DNA of 64,000 nt, taken from contig WMBV01000005.1 in assembly GCA_017745595.1 (NCBI GenBank), forward strand, positions 1-64,000, given 5' to 3'. The notes below the pieces were generated by a model. It worked only from the letters and a program-made list of their open reading frames with translations. It searched no databases and was not told the origin of the DNA. Position numbers and translations under genes: made by a program. Shown here in pieces: positions 1 to 8,794 of the stretch; position 1 is the stretch's first letter, and every line of letters starts with the position of its first letter. This DNA is from Bordetella petrii (GTDB lineage: Bacteria > Pseudomonadota > Gammaproteobacteria > Burkholderiales > Burkholderiaceae_B).

Positions 1-408
1 ACCCCCGCGCCCGTGCCCACGCCGCCGCGCGCGTCCGACGCCAGCCTCATCAGCTGGGGCTGGCCGTCCAGCGGTCCCGTGACGCAAACCTTCAACAGCA
101 GCACCAAGGGCATCGACATCGGCGGCGCCCTGGGCGATCCGATCACGGCCGCGGCCGACGGCAAGGTCATGTACAGCGGCAATGGCGTGCGCGGCCTGGG
201 CAACCTGATCATTATCAATCACCAGAACGGCTTCATCACCGCCTACGCGCACAATCAGACCCTGCTGGTCAAGACCGGCCAGACGGTCAAGCGCGGCGCC
301 AAGATCGCCCTGATGGGGCAAAGCGACACCACCTCGCCGCGCCTGCATTTCGAGATCCGCCGCCAGGGCACGCCGGTCGACCCGCTGCAATACCTGCCGC
401 CGCGATGA
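1..408 (+). CDS. nlpD: NlpD-like murein hydrolase activator, C-terminal part (5' truncated by window)
   Basis: Only the C-terminal LytM (peptidase M23 fold) domain is inside the window; the reading frame is open from base 1, so the signal peptide and LysM domain must lie upstream. The segment contains KGIDI, GNLIIINH, AYAHN, LHFEIR and a terminal YLPPR, closely matching the end of Escherichia coli NlpD. The first zinc-binding histidine of active LytM enzymes is missing (KGIDI instead of HxGxD). That is typical of NlpD/EnvC proteins, which activate amidases (AmiC for NlpD) rather than cut peptidoglycan themselves. It would act in the periplasm, probably as an outer-membrane lipoprotein, in daughter-cell separation. 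The stop overlaps the next start (ATGA). In many proteobacteria rpoS follows nlpD, but here it does not. Confidence 0.85.
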   Translation, partial: TPAPVPTPPRASDASLISWGWPSSGPVTQTFNSSTKGIDIGGALGDPITAAADGKVMYSGNGVRGLGNLIIINHQNGFITAYAHNQTLLVKTGQTVKRGAKIALMGQSDTTSPRLHFEIRRQGTPVDPLQYLPPR

Positions 409-1187
409 CGCCCACGCTGGTCTTCGACCTCGAAACCCTGCCCGACACCGACGGGCTGCGCAAGCTCAACGGCTGGGGCGCCGACGTGCCCGACGCCGAA
501 GTCGCCGAACGCGCTTTCCAGGCGCGCCGCGAGGCCGTCGGCCACGATTTCCTGCCGCTGCACCTGCAGCGCGTGGCGGTCATCGGCTGCGTGTTCCGCG
601 ACGACCAGGGCTTCCGCGTCAAGACGCTCGGGCAGCCCGACGATTCCGAAGCCACGCTGATCAGCCTGTTCTTCAAGACCATCGAGCGCTACACGCCGCG
701 GCTGGTCAGCTGGAACGGCTCGGGTTTCGACCTGCCCGTGCTGCATTACCGCAGCCTGATCCACGGCGTGCCGGCGCCGCGCTACTGGGATACCGGCGAA
801 GACGACCGCGAGTTCAAGTTCAACAACTATATCGGCCGTTACCACACCCGCCATATCGACCTGATGGATCTGCTGGCCAAGTACAACGGCCGCGCCAACG
901 CGCCGCTCGACGAACTGGCCAAGCTGTGCGGCTTTCCCGGCAAGCTGGGCATGGATGGCGGGCAGGTATGGCCGGCATGGCAGCAGGGCAAGGCCGACGA
1001 AGTCCGCGCCTATTGCGAAACCGACGTGGTCAATACCTGGCTGGTGTATTGCCGGTTCCGCTACCTGCGCGGCGAGCTCGACGCCGCTTCGTACCAGGCC
1101 GAAGTCGACCTGGTGCGCGATACTCTGTCCGCCAGTGACGGCGCGCACTGGCGCGATTACCTGGCCACCTGGGACGCGGGCGGCTGA
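405..1187 (+). CDS. PolB-like predicted 3'-5' exonuclease
   Basis: This 260-residue protein has the three exonuclease motifs of the DnaQ/PolB fold: FDLETLPD at residues 5-12 (Exo I, DxE), SWNGSGFDLPVL near residue 103 (Exo II) and YCETDVVNTW near residue 205 (Exo III, YxxxD). It matches the family of stand-alone proteins resembling only the proofreading domain of family B DNA polymerases. Metal-dependent 3'-5' exonuclease activity on DNA is inferred from the intact acidic residues; the biological substrate is not known to me. The start overlaps the nlpD stop by four bases, so translation is probably coupled. No polymerase domain is present. Confidence 0.8.
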   Translation: MTPTLVFDLETLPDTDGLRKLNGWGADVPDAEVAERAFQARREAVGHDFLPLHLQRVAVIGCVFRDDQGFRVKTLGQPDDSEATLISLFFKTIERYTPRLVSWNGSGFDLPVLHYRSLIHGVPAPRYWDTGEDDREFKFNNYIGRYHTRHIDLMDLLAKYNGRANAPLDELAKLCGFPGKLGMDGGQVWPAWQQGKADEVRAYCETDVVNTWLVYCRFRYLRGELDAASYQAEVDLVRDTLSASDGAHWRDYLATWDAGG

Positions 1188-1316
1188 ACGCCTGCGCGGG
1201 CCCGCCCCGGCGGCCCGCAATCGATTGAAATATCGCCCGCGCGGCAAGAAACCCGATCGTAACGGGTGGCGCTCCACAATGGTCTCGCGTTCTACTCTTT
1301 TCAGGAGACCACTACT

Positions 1317-1940
1317 ATGTCCCGTTACGCGATTCGTTCTTCCCTGGCAGCCCTGGGTTTCGTCGTGGCCGCCGCCGGCCTGTCCGCTACCGCGATCGCG
1401 GCACCCGGTGCCGACGGCCCGCGCTACGAGCAATGCGGCGGACACCATGGGTTCAAGCATGGCCGCCACCACATGGGCATGAAAATGCGCGATGGCTTCA
1501 TGGTTCCGGGCGTGGGCCCGCTGTCCCAGAAGCAGGTCGAGGCCCTCAAACTCGACGCCAAGCAACAGGCCGCTTTCGACGCGGCCAAGCAGGCGCAGGG
1601 CGACCTGCGAGTCTCGATGCGCGAGGCCGGCTCGAAGCGGCATGAATTGCTGAACAGCCAGTTGGCCAGCGGCAAGCTCGATCCGCGCGCGCTGAGCGCC
1701 GGCGACACCGCGGGCCGCGACCAGTTCCGCCAGCAGGCCGAGCAGGTGCGCGACAAGTGGCTGGCGGCCTGGGACACGCTGAACGACGGCCAGCGCCAAC
1801 AGGTCACCGATGCCGTCAAGGCGCGCCACGACCGCATGCAAGAGCGCTACGCCAAGATGCAAGAGCGCCGCGCGGGCAAGGCGCCCGCCACCCAAGCGAA
1901 GCAAGCGCCCGCCGACGCCCAGCAGGCACCGGCCAACTGA
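1317..1940 (+). CDS. Spy/CpxP-like periplasmic protein
   Basis: I start this 207-residue protein at ATG 1317 because AGGAGA at 1303-1308 is ideally placed and the first 30 residues form a signal peptide ending near AIAA. A longer GTG start at 1266 would bury that signal. The mature protein is rich in His, Lys, Gln and Ala: a HGFKHGRHHMGMKM stretch, then helical segments such as LKLDAKQQAAFDAAK recalling the LTxxQ helices of the Spy/CpxP family, and a low-complexity Ala/Gln/Lys tail. Family knowledge suggests a periplasmic chaperone or envelope-stress role. The His-rich stretch could bind metal, which is inference. Similarity is at the level of architecture, so the exact function is open. Confidence 0.65.
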   Translation: MSRYAIRSSLAALGFVVAAAGLSATAIAAPGADGPRYEQCGGHHGFKHGRHHMGMKMRDGFMVPGVGPLSQKQVEALKLDAKQQAAFDAAKQAQGDLRVSMREAGSKRHELLNSQLASGKLDPRALSAGDTAGRDQFRQQAEQVRDKWLAAWDTLNDGQRQQVTDAVKARHDRMQERYAKMQERRAGKAPATQAKQAPADAQQAPAN

Positions 1941-1959
1941 GCCCGGCGGCAAGCCAGCA

Positions 1960-2050
1960 GGTGTCTGGCTCCCGCAGGGTGTCAGACACCGAAATGCCAA
2001 GTCAGTGTCGGCACGTCTAAGTGTCTGGCACCCTGACGGGAGCCGGACAC
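1960..2050. repeat. Paired dispersed palindrome, locus 1
   Basis: Two copies of the about 30-bp palindrome found across the window, at 1960-1990 and 2021-2050, start to start 60 bp. Each has arms GTGTCTGG / GTCAGACAC or GTGTCTGG / CCGGACAC around a CCC...GGG core. A decayed third copy follows at about 2098-2125 (GTCCGCCCTTCGGGAGCC). The flanking genes run in the same direction. Confidence 0.85.
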
Positions 2051-2157
2051 CTTCCTGATACACCTGCAAGACACGCAATCAGCAAAGGGTTCCCCCCGGT
2101 GTCCGCCCTTCGGGAGCCGGGCATCTGGCGCACAGCCGCCATACGCCAGTTCGGGGC

Positions 2158-2190
2158 ACGCGACGCGCACCGCCATGGTGCGCGTCGCGT
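2158..2190. other. Perfect 14-bp inverted repeat (hairpin)
   Basis: ACGCGACGCGCACC at 2158-2171 is exactly complementary to 2177-2190 with a 5-base loop (GCCAT). No U-rich run follows on either strand, so it is not a classical intrinsic terminator. It lies 141 bp before the TorF-like gene and could be an RNA structure or a protein-binding site. It is unrelated in sequence to the dispersed palindrome. Confidence 0.75.
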
Positions 2191-2331
2191 ATCCGCCGCC
2201 GTCCGCGCCGGGCAGGGCGAGTTGGCATGAAAGGTGCTTGATGCAGAGCGAGCCGGCGGTTTTTCATCGCCACCGGCCGCTCCGGACCGGCGATCTGCCG
2301 GCATCCCGTCCTTACGCACAGGATCCGCATC

Positions 2332-3084
2332 ATGAAAAGCCCGTTGCTCGTCTTGCCCGCGGCGCTATGCGCCGCTTTCGCCACCGTCGTCCATGCCGGG
2401 CCCACCGACCTGGGCGCCGGCTTTTCCCTGAGCGGCAATGCCGCCATCGTCAGCGACTACCGGTTCCGCGGCTACTCGCAGACCGACTTCCGTCCCGCCG
2501 CGCAGGTGGGGGTCGACCTGGCCCACAGTTCGGGCTTCTACCTGGGCAACTGGAACTCGAACGTCTCCGACTACGTTTTTCCCGAAGGCAACCTGGAAAT
2601 GGATTTCTACGGCGGCTGGAAGGGCGAACTGGGCCGTGGCCTGGGCCTGGACCTGGGCGTGCTGTACTACTACTACCCGGGATCGTCGTCGCCCAAAGGC
2701 GGCAGCTACAACAACACCGACCTGTACGTGGGCCTGAGCTACGGCAGCTATACGCTGAAGTATTCGTACACGCCCAGCGATTTCTTCAGCACGCCCGACA
2801 GCAAGGGCACCTGGTACCTGGACGGCACCGCGAATTTCGACCTGGGCGACGGCTGGGGGCTGGTGGCGCACCTGGGCTACCAGAAGCTCAAGCAGCAGGT
2901 GGACATGGATGGCGATGCCATCGGCCATTATGTGGATTACAAGCTGGGGATCACCAAAGACCTGAGCGGCTGGGTGCTGGGCGTGGCGGCCGTGGGCGCC
3001 AGCCAGGACAACTGGCTGCCCACCAAGAACGGCCACCCGTCGGGGCGGCTGGGGGCCGTGTTCTCGGTGGCCCGGGCTTTCTAG
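2332..3084 (+). CDS. TorF family putative outer-membrane porin
   Basis: This 250-residue protein begins with a signal peptide (residues 1-22, cut after VHA). The mature chain is made of alternating aromatic/polar beta strands: SDYRFRGYSQTDFRPA near residue 38, SGFYLGNWNSNV, EMDFYGGWKG, YYYYPGSS, and a C-terminal aromatic residue (VARAF), as in outer-membrane beta barrels. The SDYRFRGxSQ motif is characteristic of the proteobacterial family called TorF or gcw_chp. Role in the outer membrane is inferred from the family; the transported substrate is unknown. AGGA at 2319-2322 supports ATG 2332. It stands alone, with a repeat-rich gap upstream and rlmD 88 bp downstream. Confidence 0.8.
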   Translation: MKSPLLVLPAALCAAFATVVHAGPTDLGAGFSLSGNAAIVSDYRFRGYSQTDFRPAAQVGVDLAHSSGFYLGNWNSNVSDYVFPEGNLEMDFYGGWKGELGRGLGLDLGVLYYYYPGSSSPKGGSYNNTDLYVGLSYGSYTLKYSYTPSDFFSTPDSKGTWYLDGTANFDLGDGWGLVAHLGYQKLKQQVDMDGDAIGHYVDYKLGITKDLSGWVLGVAAVGASQDNWLPTKNGHPSGRLGAVFSVARAF

Positions 3085-3171
3085 GCGGGGGCCTTTCAGG
3101 GCGCCGCGTCGCGCCGCGGCTTCCTCTTTTACAATGCCCGGTTGCCTGAATCAGCCTGGATTGCACAAGAG

Positions 3172-4566
3172 ATGGCCGAAGTACTGAATATCGAATCCCT
3201 GGACCTCGAAGCCCGGGGAATCGCCCGCCGCGACGGCAAGGTCGTGTTCGTCGAGGGCGCGCTGCCCGCCGAGCGGGTCACCGCAACGACGGTGCGGCGC
3301 AAGCCTTCCTACGAAATTGCGCGCGTGGAAGACATCCTGCGGCCGTCGGCCCTGCGGGTGGCGCCGCGCTGCCCGCATTTCGGCGTATGCGGCGGCTGCG
3401 CCATGCAGCACCTCGAGCCCAGCGCGCAGGTGGCCATCAAACAGCGCGCGCTCGAAGACACGTTCTGGCACGTCGGCAAGCTGCGGCCGCAGCGCATGTT
3501 GCCGCCGCTGCACGGCCCCACCTGGGGCTACCGCTACCGGGCCCGCCTGTCGGTGCGCGTGGTGCCCAAAAAGGGCGGCGTGCTGGTGGGGTTCCACGAA
3601 CGCAAAAGCAGCTACGTGGCCGACATGCGCGAATGCCATGTGTTGCCGCCGCATGTCAGCCGCATGCTGATGCCGCTGCGCGCCATGATCGCGGCCATGT
3701 CCGCGCCCACGCGCATGCCGCAGATCGAGGTGGCGCTGGGCGATGGCGTCACCGTGCTGGTGCTGCGCCATCTCGAGCCGCTTACCGACGGCGACCTGGC
3801 GGTACTGCGGCAGTTCGCCGCGCAGCACGGCGTGCAGTGGTGGCTGCAGCCCAAGGGCCCCGATACCGTGCACCCCCTGGACCCCGCGCATGCCGACACG
3901 CTGGCCTACACCATGCCCGAGTTCGGCCTGCGCATGCCGTACCGGCCCACCGATTTCACCCAGGTCAACCACGCCATCAACCGCACGATGGTATCGCGCG
4001 CGCTGATGCTGCTGGACGTGCAGCCCGAAGACCGCGTGGCCGACCTGTTCTGCGGGCTGGGCAATTTCACACTGCCATTGGCCACGCGCGGCCGCGTCGC
4101 CGTGGGCGTCGAAGGCAGCAAGGCACTGACCGACCGCGCCCTGGCCGCGGCCGCGCAACATGGCCTGGCCGGCCGCACCGACTTCGCCACGCTGAACCTG
4201 TTCGAGATCGATGTCGAATGGTTGCGCGGCCTGGGCTATTTCGACCGCATGCTCATCGACCCCCCGCGCGAAGGCGCGCAGGCGGTGGCGCAGGCGCTGG
4301 CGCTGCTCGCTCCCGAAGAGCGGCCGCGCCGCATCGTGTACGTGTCCTGTAATCCCGCCACGCTGGCGCGCGACGCCGCCATCATGGTCCACGAGGGCGG
4401 CTATGCGCTCAAGAGCGCGGGCGTCATCAATATGTTCCCGCATACCGGACACGTGGAATCGATCGCGGTGTTCGAATCGCTGCCGGCCGAAGACGTGCTG
4501 GCGGCACAGGAAAAGGCCCGCTGCAAAGACGAAGACGCGGCCGCCCAGGACCAGGCCGCCGCATAG
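3172..4566 (+). CDS. rlmD: 23S rRNA (uracil(1939)-C(5))-methyltransferase
   Basis: The 464-residue protein has an N-terminal TRAM-like segment followed by an iron-sulfur cluster motif (C67, C73, C76 in [10 protein letters not shown], with a later Cys in MRECHVLPP). The catalytic domain has the SAM-binding loop [14 protein letters not shown], the DPPREGA motif and the catalytic cysteine in [12 protein letters not shown]. This arrangement defines the RumA/RlmD group, which uses S-adenosylmethionine to methylate U1939 of 23S rRNA in the cytoplasm. ATG 3172 fits the conserved start (MAEVL); an in-frame extension to 3142 has no support. The gene ends 34 bp from the convergent cueR. Confidence 0.93.
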   Translation: MAEVLNIESLDLEARGIARRDGKVVFVEGALPAERVTATTVRRKPSYEIARVEDILRPSALRVAPRCPHFGVCGGCAMQHLEPSAQVAIKQRALEDTFWHVGKLRPQRMLPPLHGPTWGYRYRARLSVRVVPKKGGVLVGFHERKSSYVADMRECHVLPPHVSRMLMPLRAMIAAMSAPTRMPQIEVALGDGVTVLVLRHLEPLTDGDLAVLRQFAAQHGVQWWLQPKGPDTVHPLDPAHADTLAYTMPEFGLRMPYRPTDFTQVNHAINRTMVSRALMLLDVQPEDRVADLFCGLGNFTLPLATRGRVAVGVEGSKALTDRALAAAAQHGLAGRTDFATLNLFEIDVEWLRGLGYFDRMLIDPPREGAQAVAQALALLAPEERPRRIVYVSCNPATLARDAAIMVHEGGYALKSAGVINMFPHTGHVESIAVFESLPAEDVLAAQEKARCKDEDAAAQDQAAA

Positions 4567-4600
4567 CGGCGCGGCCCGGGCCATCGCGTTCAAGTCGCGC

Positions 4601-4996
4601 TCAGGCCGCGCCGCCGCCCAGTTCTTCGATGATGGGGCATTCGGGGCGGCCGTCGCCATGGCAATGACGCGCCAGGTGCCGCAGCGTGTCCGCCATTTGC
4701 TGCAGTTCGGCGGCCTTGCGTTCCAGGCCGGCCACGTGGCTGAGCGCGATGCGCTTGACGTCCGCGCTGGCGCGGCCGCGGTCCTGCCACAACGCCAGCA
4801 GTTCATGCATCTGCTCCACCGAAAACCCCAGGTCGCGCGCGCGGCGCACGAAGCGCAGGGTGTGCAGGTCGTTGTCGCTGTACACGCGATAGCCGGCGCC
4901 GGTGCGCGTGGCCGGGCCGATCAGCCCGATGCTTTCGTAGTAGCGGATCATCTTGGCCGAAATGCCCGATGCTTGCGCGGCTTGTCCGATATTCAT
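4601..4996 (-). CDS. cueR: Cu(I)-responsive MerR-family regulator CueR
   Basis: This 131-residue protein opens with the MerR winged-helix DNA-binding domain ([20 protein letters not shown]), then a dimerisation helix, then the metal loop CHGDGRPEC with two cysteines seven residues apart, the CueR/HmrR signature for Cu(I), Ag(I) or Au(I). It would twist promoters with a 19-bp spacer and activate copper export. It overlaps the upstream copA by four bases and is co-transcribed with it, so it controls its own synthesis through the copA promoter. Two matching operators lie between copA and copZ. Confidence 0.92.
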   Translation of the reverse strand: MNIGQAAQASGISAKMIRYYESIGLIGPATRTGAGYRVYSDNDLHTLRFVRRARDLGFSVEQMHELLALWQDRGRASADVKRIALSHVAGLERKAAELQQMADTLRHLARHCHGDGRPECPIIEELGGGAA

Positions 4997-7302
4997 GTCT
5001 GGGCTCCGGTGGCATGGGCGGCCGCCGCCGTGGCGGCCGGGCTGGCGGGACGATAAGCGCGCAGGCGCAGCGCGTTGCCCACCACGAATACGCTCGACAG
5101 CGCCATGGCGCCCGCCGCGAACACCGGCGACAGCTGCAATCCGAAGGCCGGATACAGCGCGCCGGCCGCCAGCGGAATCAGGGCGGCGTTGTAGGCAAAC
5201 GCCCAGAACAGGTTCTGCCGGATATTGGCCAGCGTGGCGCGGCTAAGCCCGATGGCATTGGGCACGCCCTGCAGGTCGTCGGCCATCAGCACGACCGATG
5301 CCGCTTCGATCGCCACGTCGGTGCCGGTGCCGATGGCAATGCCGATGTCGGCGGCGGCCAGCGCCGGGGCATCGTTGATGCCGTCGCCCACGAAGGCCAG
5401 GCGGCGTCCGCCCGCGCGCAGCTCGTCGATGGCCGCGACCTTGCCGTCGGGCAGCACCTCGGCGCGCACCTCGTCGATGCCCAATTGCCGCGCCACGGCG
5501 CGCGCCGTCAGGGCATTGTCGCCGGTGATCATGGCCGTCTGCACGCCCAGGGCATGCAGGGCCGCGATAGCGGCCGCGGCCGAGGGCTTGAGCGGATCGC
5601 TCACTGCCACCAGCGCGGCGGCGCGGCCGTCCACCGCCACGTATACCGGCGTCTTGCCCGCCGCGCCCCAGTCGGCGGCGAGGTCGCCGAACACGTCCAG
5701 GTCGACGCCTTCCTGGGCCATGAGCCGGGCGGCGCCCGCCACGATGCGGCGGCCCTCTACGCTGGCCCGCACTCCCGCGCCGGTAATGGCCTGGAAATCC
5801 GCGGCGCGCCCGGTAGGCAGCCCGCGCTCGCGCGCCGCCGCCACGATGGCCAGGGCAATGGGGTGTTCAGACCGCTCTTGCACCGCGGCCAGCCAGCCCA
5901 GCACCTGGTCGCCGTCGAAGCCCGGCGCGGCCCGCAGGTCGGTGAGCGTGGGCTTGCCCAGCGTCAGCGTGCCGGTCTTGTCGAACGCCACCACGTCCAC
6001 GTCGCGCAGCGATTGCAGGGCGTCGCCCTGGCGGAACAAGACCCCCAGGTCGGCGGCGCGGCCGGTGCCCACCATGATCGACGTCGGCGTGGCCAGGCCC
6101 ATGGCGCATGGGCAGGCGATGATCAGCACCGCCACGGCGTTGACCAGCGCGTGCGGCAGGGCCGGCGCGGGCCCCCAGGCCAGCCAGGCCGCGAAGGTCA
6201 GCAGCGCGATCGCCATGACGGCGGGCACGAACCAGGCCGTGACCTGGTCGACCACCGCCTGGATGGGCAGCTTCGCGCCCTGGGCCGCCTGCACCATGCG
6301 GATGATGCGGGCCAGCATGGTGTCGGCGCCAGTGTGCGTGACGCGCATCGTGAAGCTGCCCGACGTGTTCAGCGTGCCGCCGGTGGCGCGCATGCCGGCG
6401 CTTTTTTCCACCGGCATGGGTTCGCCCGTCAGCATCGATTCGTCGATATACGAGCTGCCCTCGATGATGTCGCCATCGATGGGAACCTTTTCGCCAGGGC
6501 GCACCAGCACCTGTTCGCCGCGCCGCACCTGTTCGATCGGCACGTCGAGCGCCTGCCCGTCGCGCAGCACGCGCGCGGTGCGCGGCTGCAGGCCGATCAG
6601 GCGCTTGATGGCGGCGCCCGTGCGGCCCTTGGCGCGCGCTTCCAGCATGCGCCCCAGCAGGATCAGCGTGACGATGACGGCGGCCGCCTCGTAATAGACG
6701 TGCCGCGCGTTCTCGGGCAGCCATTGCGGCGCGAAGGTGGCCACCGTCGAATAGGCCCAGGCCGCGCCGGCGCCCATGGCGACCAGCGAATTCATTTCGG
6801 GCGCGAACCGGGCCAGGGCCGCCAGCCCCTTGCTGAAAAACACCCGGCCCGGCCAGGCCAGCACCACCGTGGTCAGTGCAAATTGCAGCAGCCAGCTGTT
6901 GTGCGTGCCCAGGCGGCTGGCTACCCAGTGATGCACGGCCGGAAACGCGTGCGAGCCCATTTCCAGTGCGAAGACGGGCAGCGTCAGCAGCAGGGCGGTC
7001 AGGAAGGCGCGGCGCAGGTTGCGCGCTTCGTCGGCGCGGGCCTGTTCCTGGCGGGCCTCGTGGCCGTCCTGCGCGGCAATGGGTTGCGCCGCATAGCCGA
7101 CGCGGGCCACGGCCGCCACCAGCGCCTGGGCGTCGGCGCCCGGTTCGTGGTCGACCTGGGCCCGCTCGGTCGCGAGATTGACGCGGGCCGCGCCCACCCC
7201 GGGCACCGCCGCCAGGGCTTTTTCGACCCGCTTCACGCACGAGGCGCAGGTCATGCCTTCAATGGCGAGTTCTGTCTGGATGGAAGAAGAGGGGGCATGC
7301 AT
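4993..7302 (-). CDS. copA: Cu(I)-exporting P1B-type ATPase
   Basis: The 769-residue protein has one N-terminal heavy-metal-associated domain with GMTCASC (C19, C22), then membrane helices, the copper-conducting CPC motif (about residue 397, [12 protein letters not shown]), the phosphorylated aspartate in [11 protein letters not shown] (about residue 439), the HP motif (SEHPIA) and GDGINDAP. This is a complete P1B-1 ATPase that uses ATP to pump Cu(I) out of the cytoplasm. Many homologues carry two metal domains; this one has a single one. It is followed with overlap by cueR and sits opposite copZ. A CueR-type promoter lies just upstream (7332-7362). Confidence 0.95.
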   Translation of the reverse strand: MHAPSSSIQTELAIEGMTCASCVKRVEKALAAVPGVGAARVNLATERAQVDHEPGADAQALVAAVARVGYAAQPIAAQDGHEARQEQARADEARNLRRAFLTALLLTLPVFALEMGSHAFPAVHHWVASRLGTHNSWLLQFALTTVVLAWPGRVFFSKGLAALARFAPEMNSLVAMGAGAAWAYSTVATFAPQWLPENARHVYYEAAAVIVTLILLGRMLEARAKGRTGAAIKRLIGLQPRTARVLRDGQALDVPIEQVRRGEQVLVRPGEKVPIDGDIIEGSSYIDESMLTGEPMPVEKSAGMRATGGTLNTSGSFTMRVTHTGADTMLARIIRMVQAAQGAKLPIQAVVDQVTAWFVPAVMAIALLTFAAWLAWGPAPALPHALVNAVAVLIIACPCAMGLATPTSIMVGTGRAADLGVLFRQGDALQSLRDVDVVAFDKTGTLTLGKPTLTDLRAAPGFDGDQVLGWLAAVQERSEHPIALAIVAAARERGLPTGRAADFQAITGAGVRASVEGRRIVAGAARLMAQEGVDLDVFGDLAADWGAAGKTPVYVAVDGRAAALVAVSDPLKPSAAAAIAALHALGVQTAMITGDNALTARAVARQLGIDEVRAEVLPDGKVAAIDELRAGGRRLAFVGDGINDAPALAAADIGIAIGTGTDVAIEAASVVLMADDLQGVPNAIGLSRATLANIRQNLFWAFAYNAALIPLAAGALYPAFGLQLSPVFAAGAMALSSVFVVGNALRLRAYRPASPAATAAAAHATGAQT

Positions 7303-7331
7303 GGGATTGCTCCGGCAAGGAATATGCGGGC

Positions 7332-7362
7332 AGTATCATCCTTCCCATGATGGGAAGATCAA
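7332..7362 (-). promoter_or_regulatory. CueR-type promoter of copA-cueR
   Basis: On the minus strand: -35 TTGATC (7357-7362), a 19-bp spacer holding the dyad CTTCCCATCATGGGAAG, and -10 GATACT (7332-7337). A 19-bp spacer with a central dyad is the hallmark of MerR-family activated promoters. CueR is encoded in the operon it would drive. Confidence 0.8.
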
Positions 7363-7376
7363 GGCCCATTATAGGC

Positions 7377-7407
7377 TTGACTTTGCCATCATGGGAAGGT
7401 TTAAGCT
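7377..7407 (+). promoter_or_regulatory. CueR-type promoter of copZ
   Basis: On the plus strand: -35 TTGACT (7377-7382), a 19-bp spacer TTGCCATCATGGGAAGGTT (7383-7401), and -10 TAAGCT (7402-7407). The dyad matches that of the copA promoter, so one regulator should switch on both divergent units. The copZ start is 42 bp downstream. Confidence 0.8.
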
Positions 7408-7448
7408 GGGTTCCAATGCGATTGCGCAGGTTTTCACAGGAGCCTTCC

Positions 7449-7652
7449 ATGACTTTCCAGTTCAACGTGCCCGACATGTCTTGCGGCCACTGCGTCAGCA
7501 CCATCACCCAGGCCGTGCAGCAGGCGGTGCCCGGGGCCAGCGTCAGCATCGACCTGGCCGCGCGCCGCGTCAGCGTCGATAACGCGGCGGCGGCCGAGCC
7601 GGTGCGCGCCGCCATTGCCGACGCGGGCTATGACGCCCAACTGGTGGCATAA
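7449..7652 (+). CDS. copZ: Copper chaperone CopZ (heavy-metal-associated domain)
   Basis: This 67-residue protein is a single heavy-metal-associated domain with the Cu(I) site MSCGHC near residue 10 and the beta-alpha-beta-beta-alpha-beta pattern. I use ATG 7449, which follows the CueR-type promoter; an in-frame extension upstream would read through that promoter. It would carry Cu(I) in the cytoplasm and hand it to CopA. It faces copA across 146 bp containing two CueR sites. An inverted repeat 17 bp past the stop probably ends the transcript. Confidence 0.9.
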   Translation: MTFQFNVPDMSCGHCVSTITQAVQQAVPGASVSIDLAARRVSVDNAAAAEPVRAAIADAGYDAQLVA

Positions 7653-7668
7653 CGCAGGCCAGGCCGGG

Positions 7669-7690
7669 GCCAGGGTCGATTGACCCTGGC
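7669..7690 (+). terminator. Hairpin after copZ
   Basis: GCCAGGGTC (7669-7677) and GACCCTGGC (7682-7690) form a perfect 9-bp stem with a 4-base loop, followed by an AT-rich stretch (TATCAATTAATTAA). It lacks a pure U run, so terminator function is likely but not certain. Confidence 0.55.
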
Positions 7691-7725
7691 TATCAATTAA
7701 TTAAAATAATTAAATTAGATTTATT

Positions 7726-7742
7726 GATAGGTATTGTTTATC
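7726..7742 (+). promoter_or_regulatory. Possible OxyR-like half site upstream of the peroxiredoxin-glutaredoxin gene
   Basis: GATAG-N7-TTATC (7726-7742) resembles the ATAG-N7-CTAT half element of OxyR sites and lies 48 bp before a peroxide-reducing enzyme gene, in an AT-rich stretch unusual for this DNA. One arm is imperfect and a second half element is not clear, so this is only suggestive. A wider inverted repeat CTATCAAT (7690-7697) / ATTGATAG (7723-7730) surrounds the AT-rich core. Confidence 0.3.
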
Positions 7743-7789
7743 ATTCTTCCATGGTCGCAAGGCCACTCAACCACTCTAGGAGATGATGA

Positions 7790-8518
7790 ATGCTGCAGAA
7801 CCGCGAAGGCCAACGGGTCCCCAACGTGACCTTCCCCGTCCGCGAGGGCAACGACTGGAAACAGGTCAGCACCGACGATCTGTTCAAGAACAAGACGGTG
7901 GTGGTTTTTTCGTTGCCGGGCGCGTTCACGCCCACCTGCTCGTCGACTCACCTGCCGCGCTACAACGAACTGGCGCCCGCGTTCCGCGCCGCCGGCGTGG
8001 ACGACATCGTGTGCGTATCCGTCAATGACACCTTCGTCATGAACGAATGGGCCAAAGACCAAGAATCGGCCAATATTACGCTGCTGCCGGACGGCAACGG
8101 CGATTTCACCGAAGGCATGGGCATGCTGGTCGACAAGCGCGACCTCGGTTTCGGCAAGCGCAGCTGGCGCTATTCGATGCTGGTGAAAGACGGCGTGGTG
8201 CAGAAGATGTTCATCGAGCCGCAGAAAGAAGGCGACCCGTTCGAAGTGTCGGATGCCGACACCATGCTGGCCCACATCGCTCCGCAGGCCAAGAAGCCCG
8301 ACCAGGTGGTGGTGTTTTCCAAGCCGGGTTGCCCGTTCTGCGTGGAAGCCAAGGCCCTGCTGGCCGACAAGGGCTACGACGCCATCGAAATCCCGCTCGA
8401 ACACAAAGTGCGCGGCCGGGTCATCGGCGCCGTGTCGGGCAAGGGCACCGCTCCGCAAGTCTTCATCAACGGCACCCTGATCGGCGGCCTGGAAGACCTG
8501 AAGGCGCACTTCGCCTGA
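7790..8518 (+). CDS. Peroxiredoxin-glutaredoxin fusion (Prx5-Grx hybrid)
   Basis: The 242-residue protein joins two thiol domains. Residues 1-160 are a Prx5/AhpE-type peroxiredoxin with the peroxidatic cysteine C50 in [12 protein letters not shown]. Residues 170-242 are a glutaredoxin with the dithiol site CPFC (C180, C183) in [14 protein letters not shown]. Such hybrids reduce hydrogen and alkyl peroxides with glutathione, the Grx domain recycling the Prx domain in the same chain; they are known from Haemophilus and other proteobacteria. AGGAGA at 7778-7783 supports ATG 7790. The gene is monocistronic, with an AT-rich upstream region that may hold an OxyR site. Confidence 0.92.
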   Translation: MLQNREGQRVPNVTFPVREGNDWKQVSTDDLFKNKTVVVFSLPGAFTPTCSSTHLPRYNELAPAFRAAGVDDIVCVSVNDTFVMNEWAKDQESANITLLPDGNGDFTEGMGMLVDKRDLGFGKRSWRYSMLVKDGVVQKMFIEPQKEGDPFEVSDADTMLAHIAPQAKKPDQVVVFSKPGCPFCVEAKALLADKGYDAIEIPLEHKVRGRVIGAVSGKGTAPQVFINGTLIGGLEDLKAHFA

Positions 8519-8559
8519 TGTGCGTGTAAGGCGGCGGGTATTGCCGCCAGGTATTGGCA

Positions 8560-8758
8560 GGTGTCTGGCTCCCGCAAGGGTGCCTGAAGTGAAAGTCCCA
8601 CCCCCGAAGCGCTGCGCGCTTCCCCCTCAAGGGGGCGACGCTGGCGGACCGGCAGAGCCGGCTCCGCGGCGTCCCCGATCGGGCCGCATCTTTCATCCCG
8701 GGCGGGTCGCGCGGCCTGCGGTCGCCAGGTGTCTGACTCCCGCAGGGTGTCGGACACC
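8560..8758. repeat. Dispersed palindrome, locus 2 (half copy plus full copy)
   Basis: A half copy, GTGTCTGGCTCCCGCAAGGG, at 8560-8580 is joined directly to a different dispersed element. A full copy with arms GTGTCTGAC / GTCGGACAC is at 8728-8758. The two are about 168 bp apart, unlike the 58-61 bp seen elsewhere, consistent with another element having inserted in between. Confidence 0.75.
8581..8621 (+). repeat. Second dispersed repeat, copy A
   Basis: A 41-bp stretch starting TGCCTGAAGTGAAAGTCCC and ending AGCGCTGCGCGCTT recurs in inverted orientation at 55936-55976 with only a few differences. The 3' part contains the small hairpin GCGCTGCGCGC. Both copies directly adjoin the palindromic repeat. 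Confidence 0.75.
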
Positions 8759-8794
8759 GACTCCAACACGCATTTCATCAATCAATTACATCGT

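Larger units (their letters stand above)
1941..2331. other. Intergenic region carrying palindromic repeats and a strong hairpin
   Basis: This 391-bp gap between two same-strand genes has no convincing gene. It holds two complete copies of the dispersed palindrome (1960-1990, 2021-2050), a degenerate third copy (about 2098-2125), and a perfect 14-bp-stem hairpin at 2158-2190. AGGA at 2319-2322 serves the next gene. Confidence 0.7.

Noticed and set aside
255-2078. Long open frame (607 codons) on the minus strand
   Set aside because: It lies opposite the nlpD end, the exonuclease and the Spy-like gene. Its product is low-complexity Arg/Ala/Gly/Leu sequence, the usual mirror effect of GC-rich codon positions.
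4969-7350. Long open frame (793 codons) opposite copA
   Set aside because: Sequence is Arg/Gly/His-rich without motifs, and copA has all family motifs and CueR promoters. It is a shadow frame.
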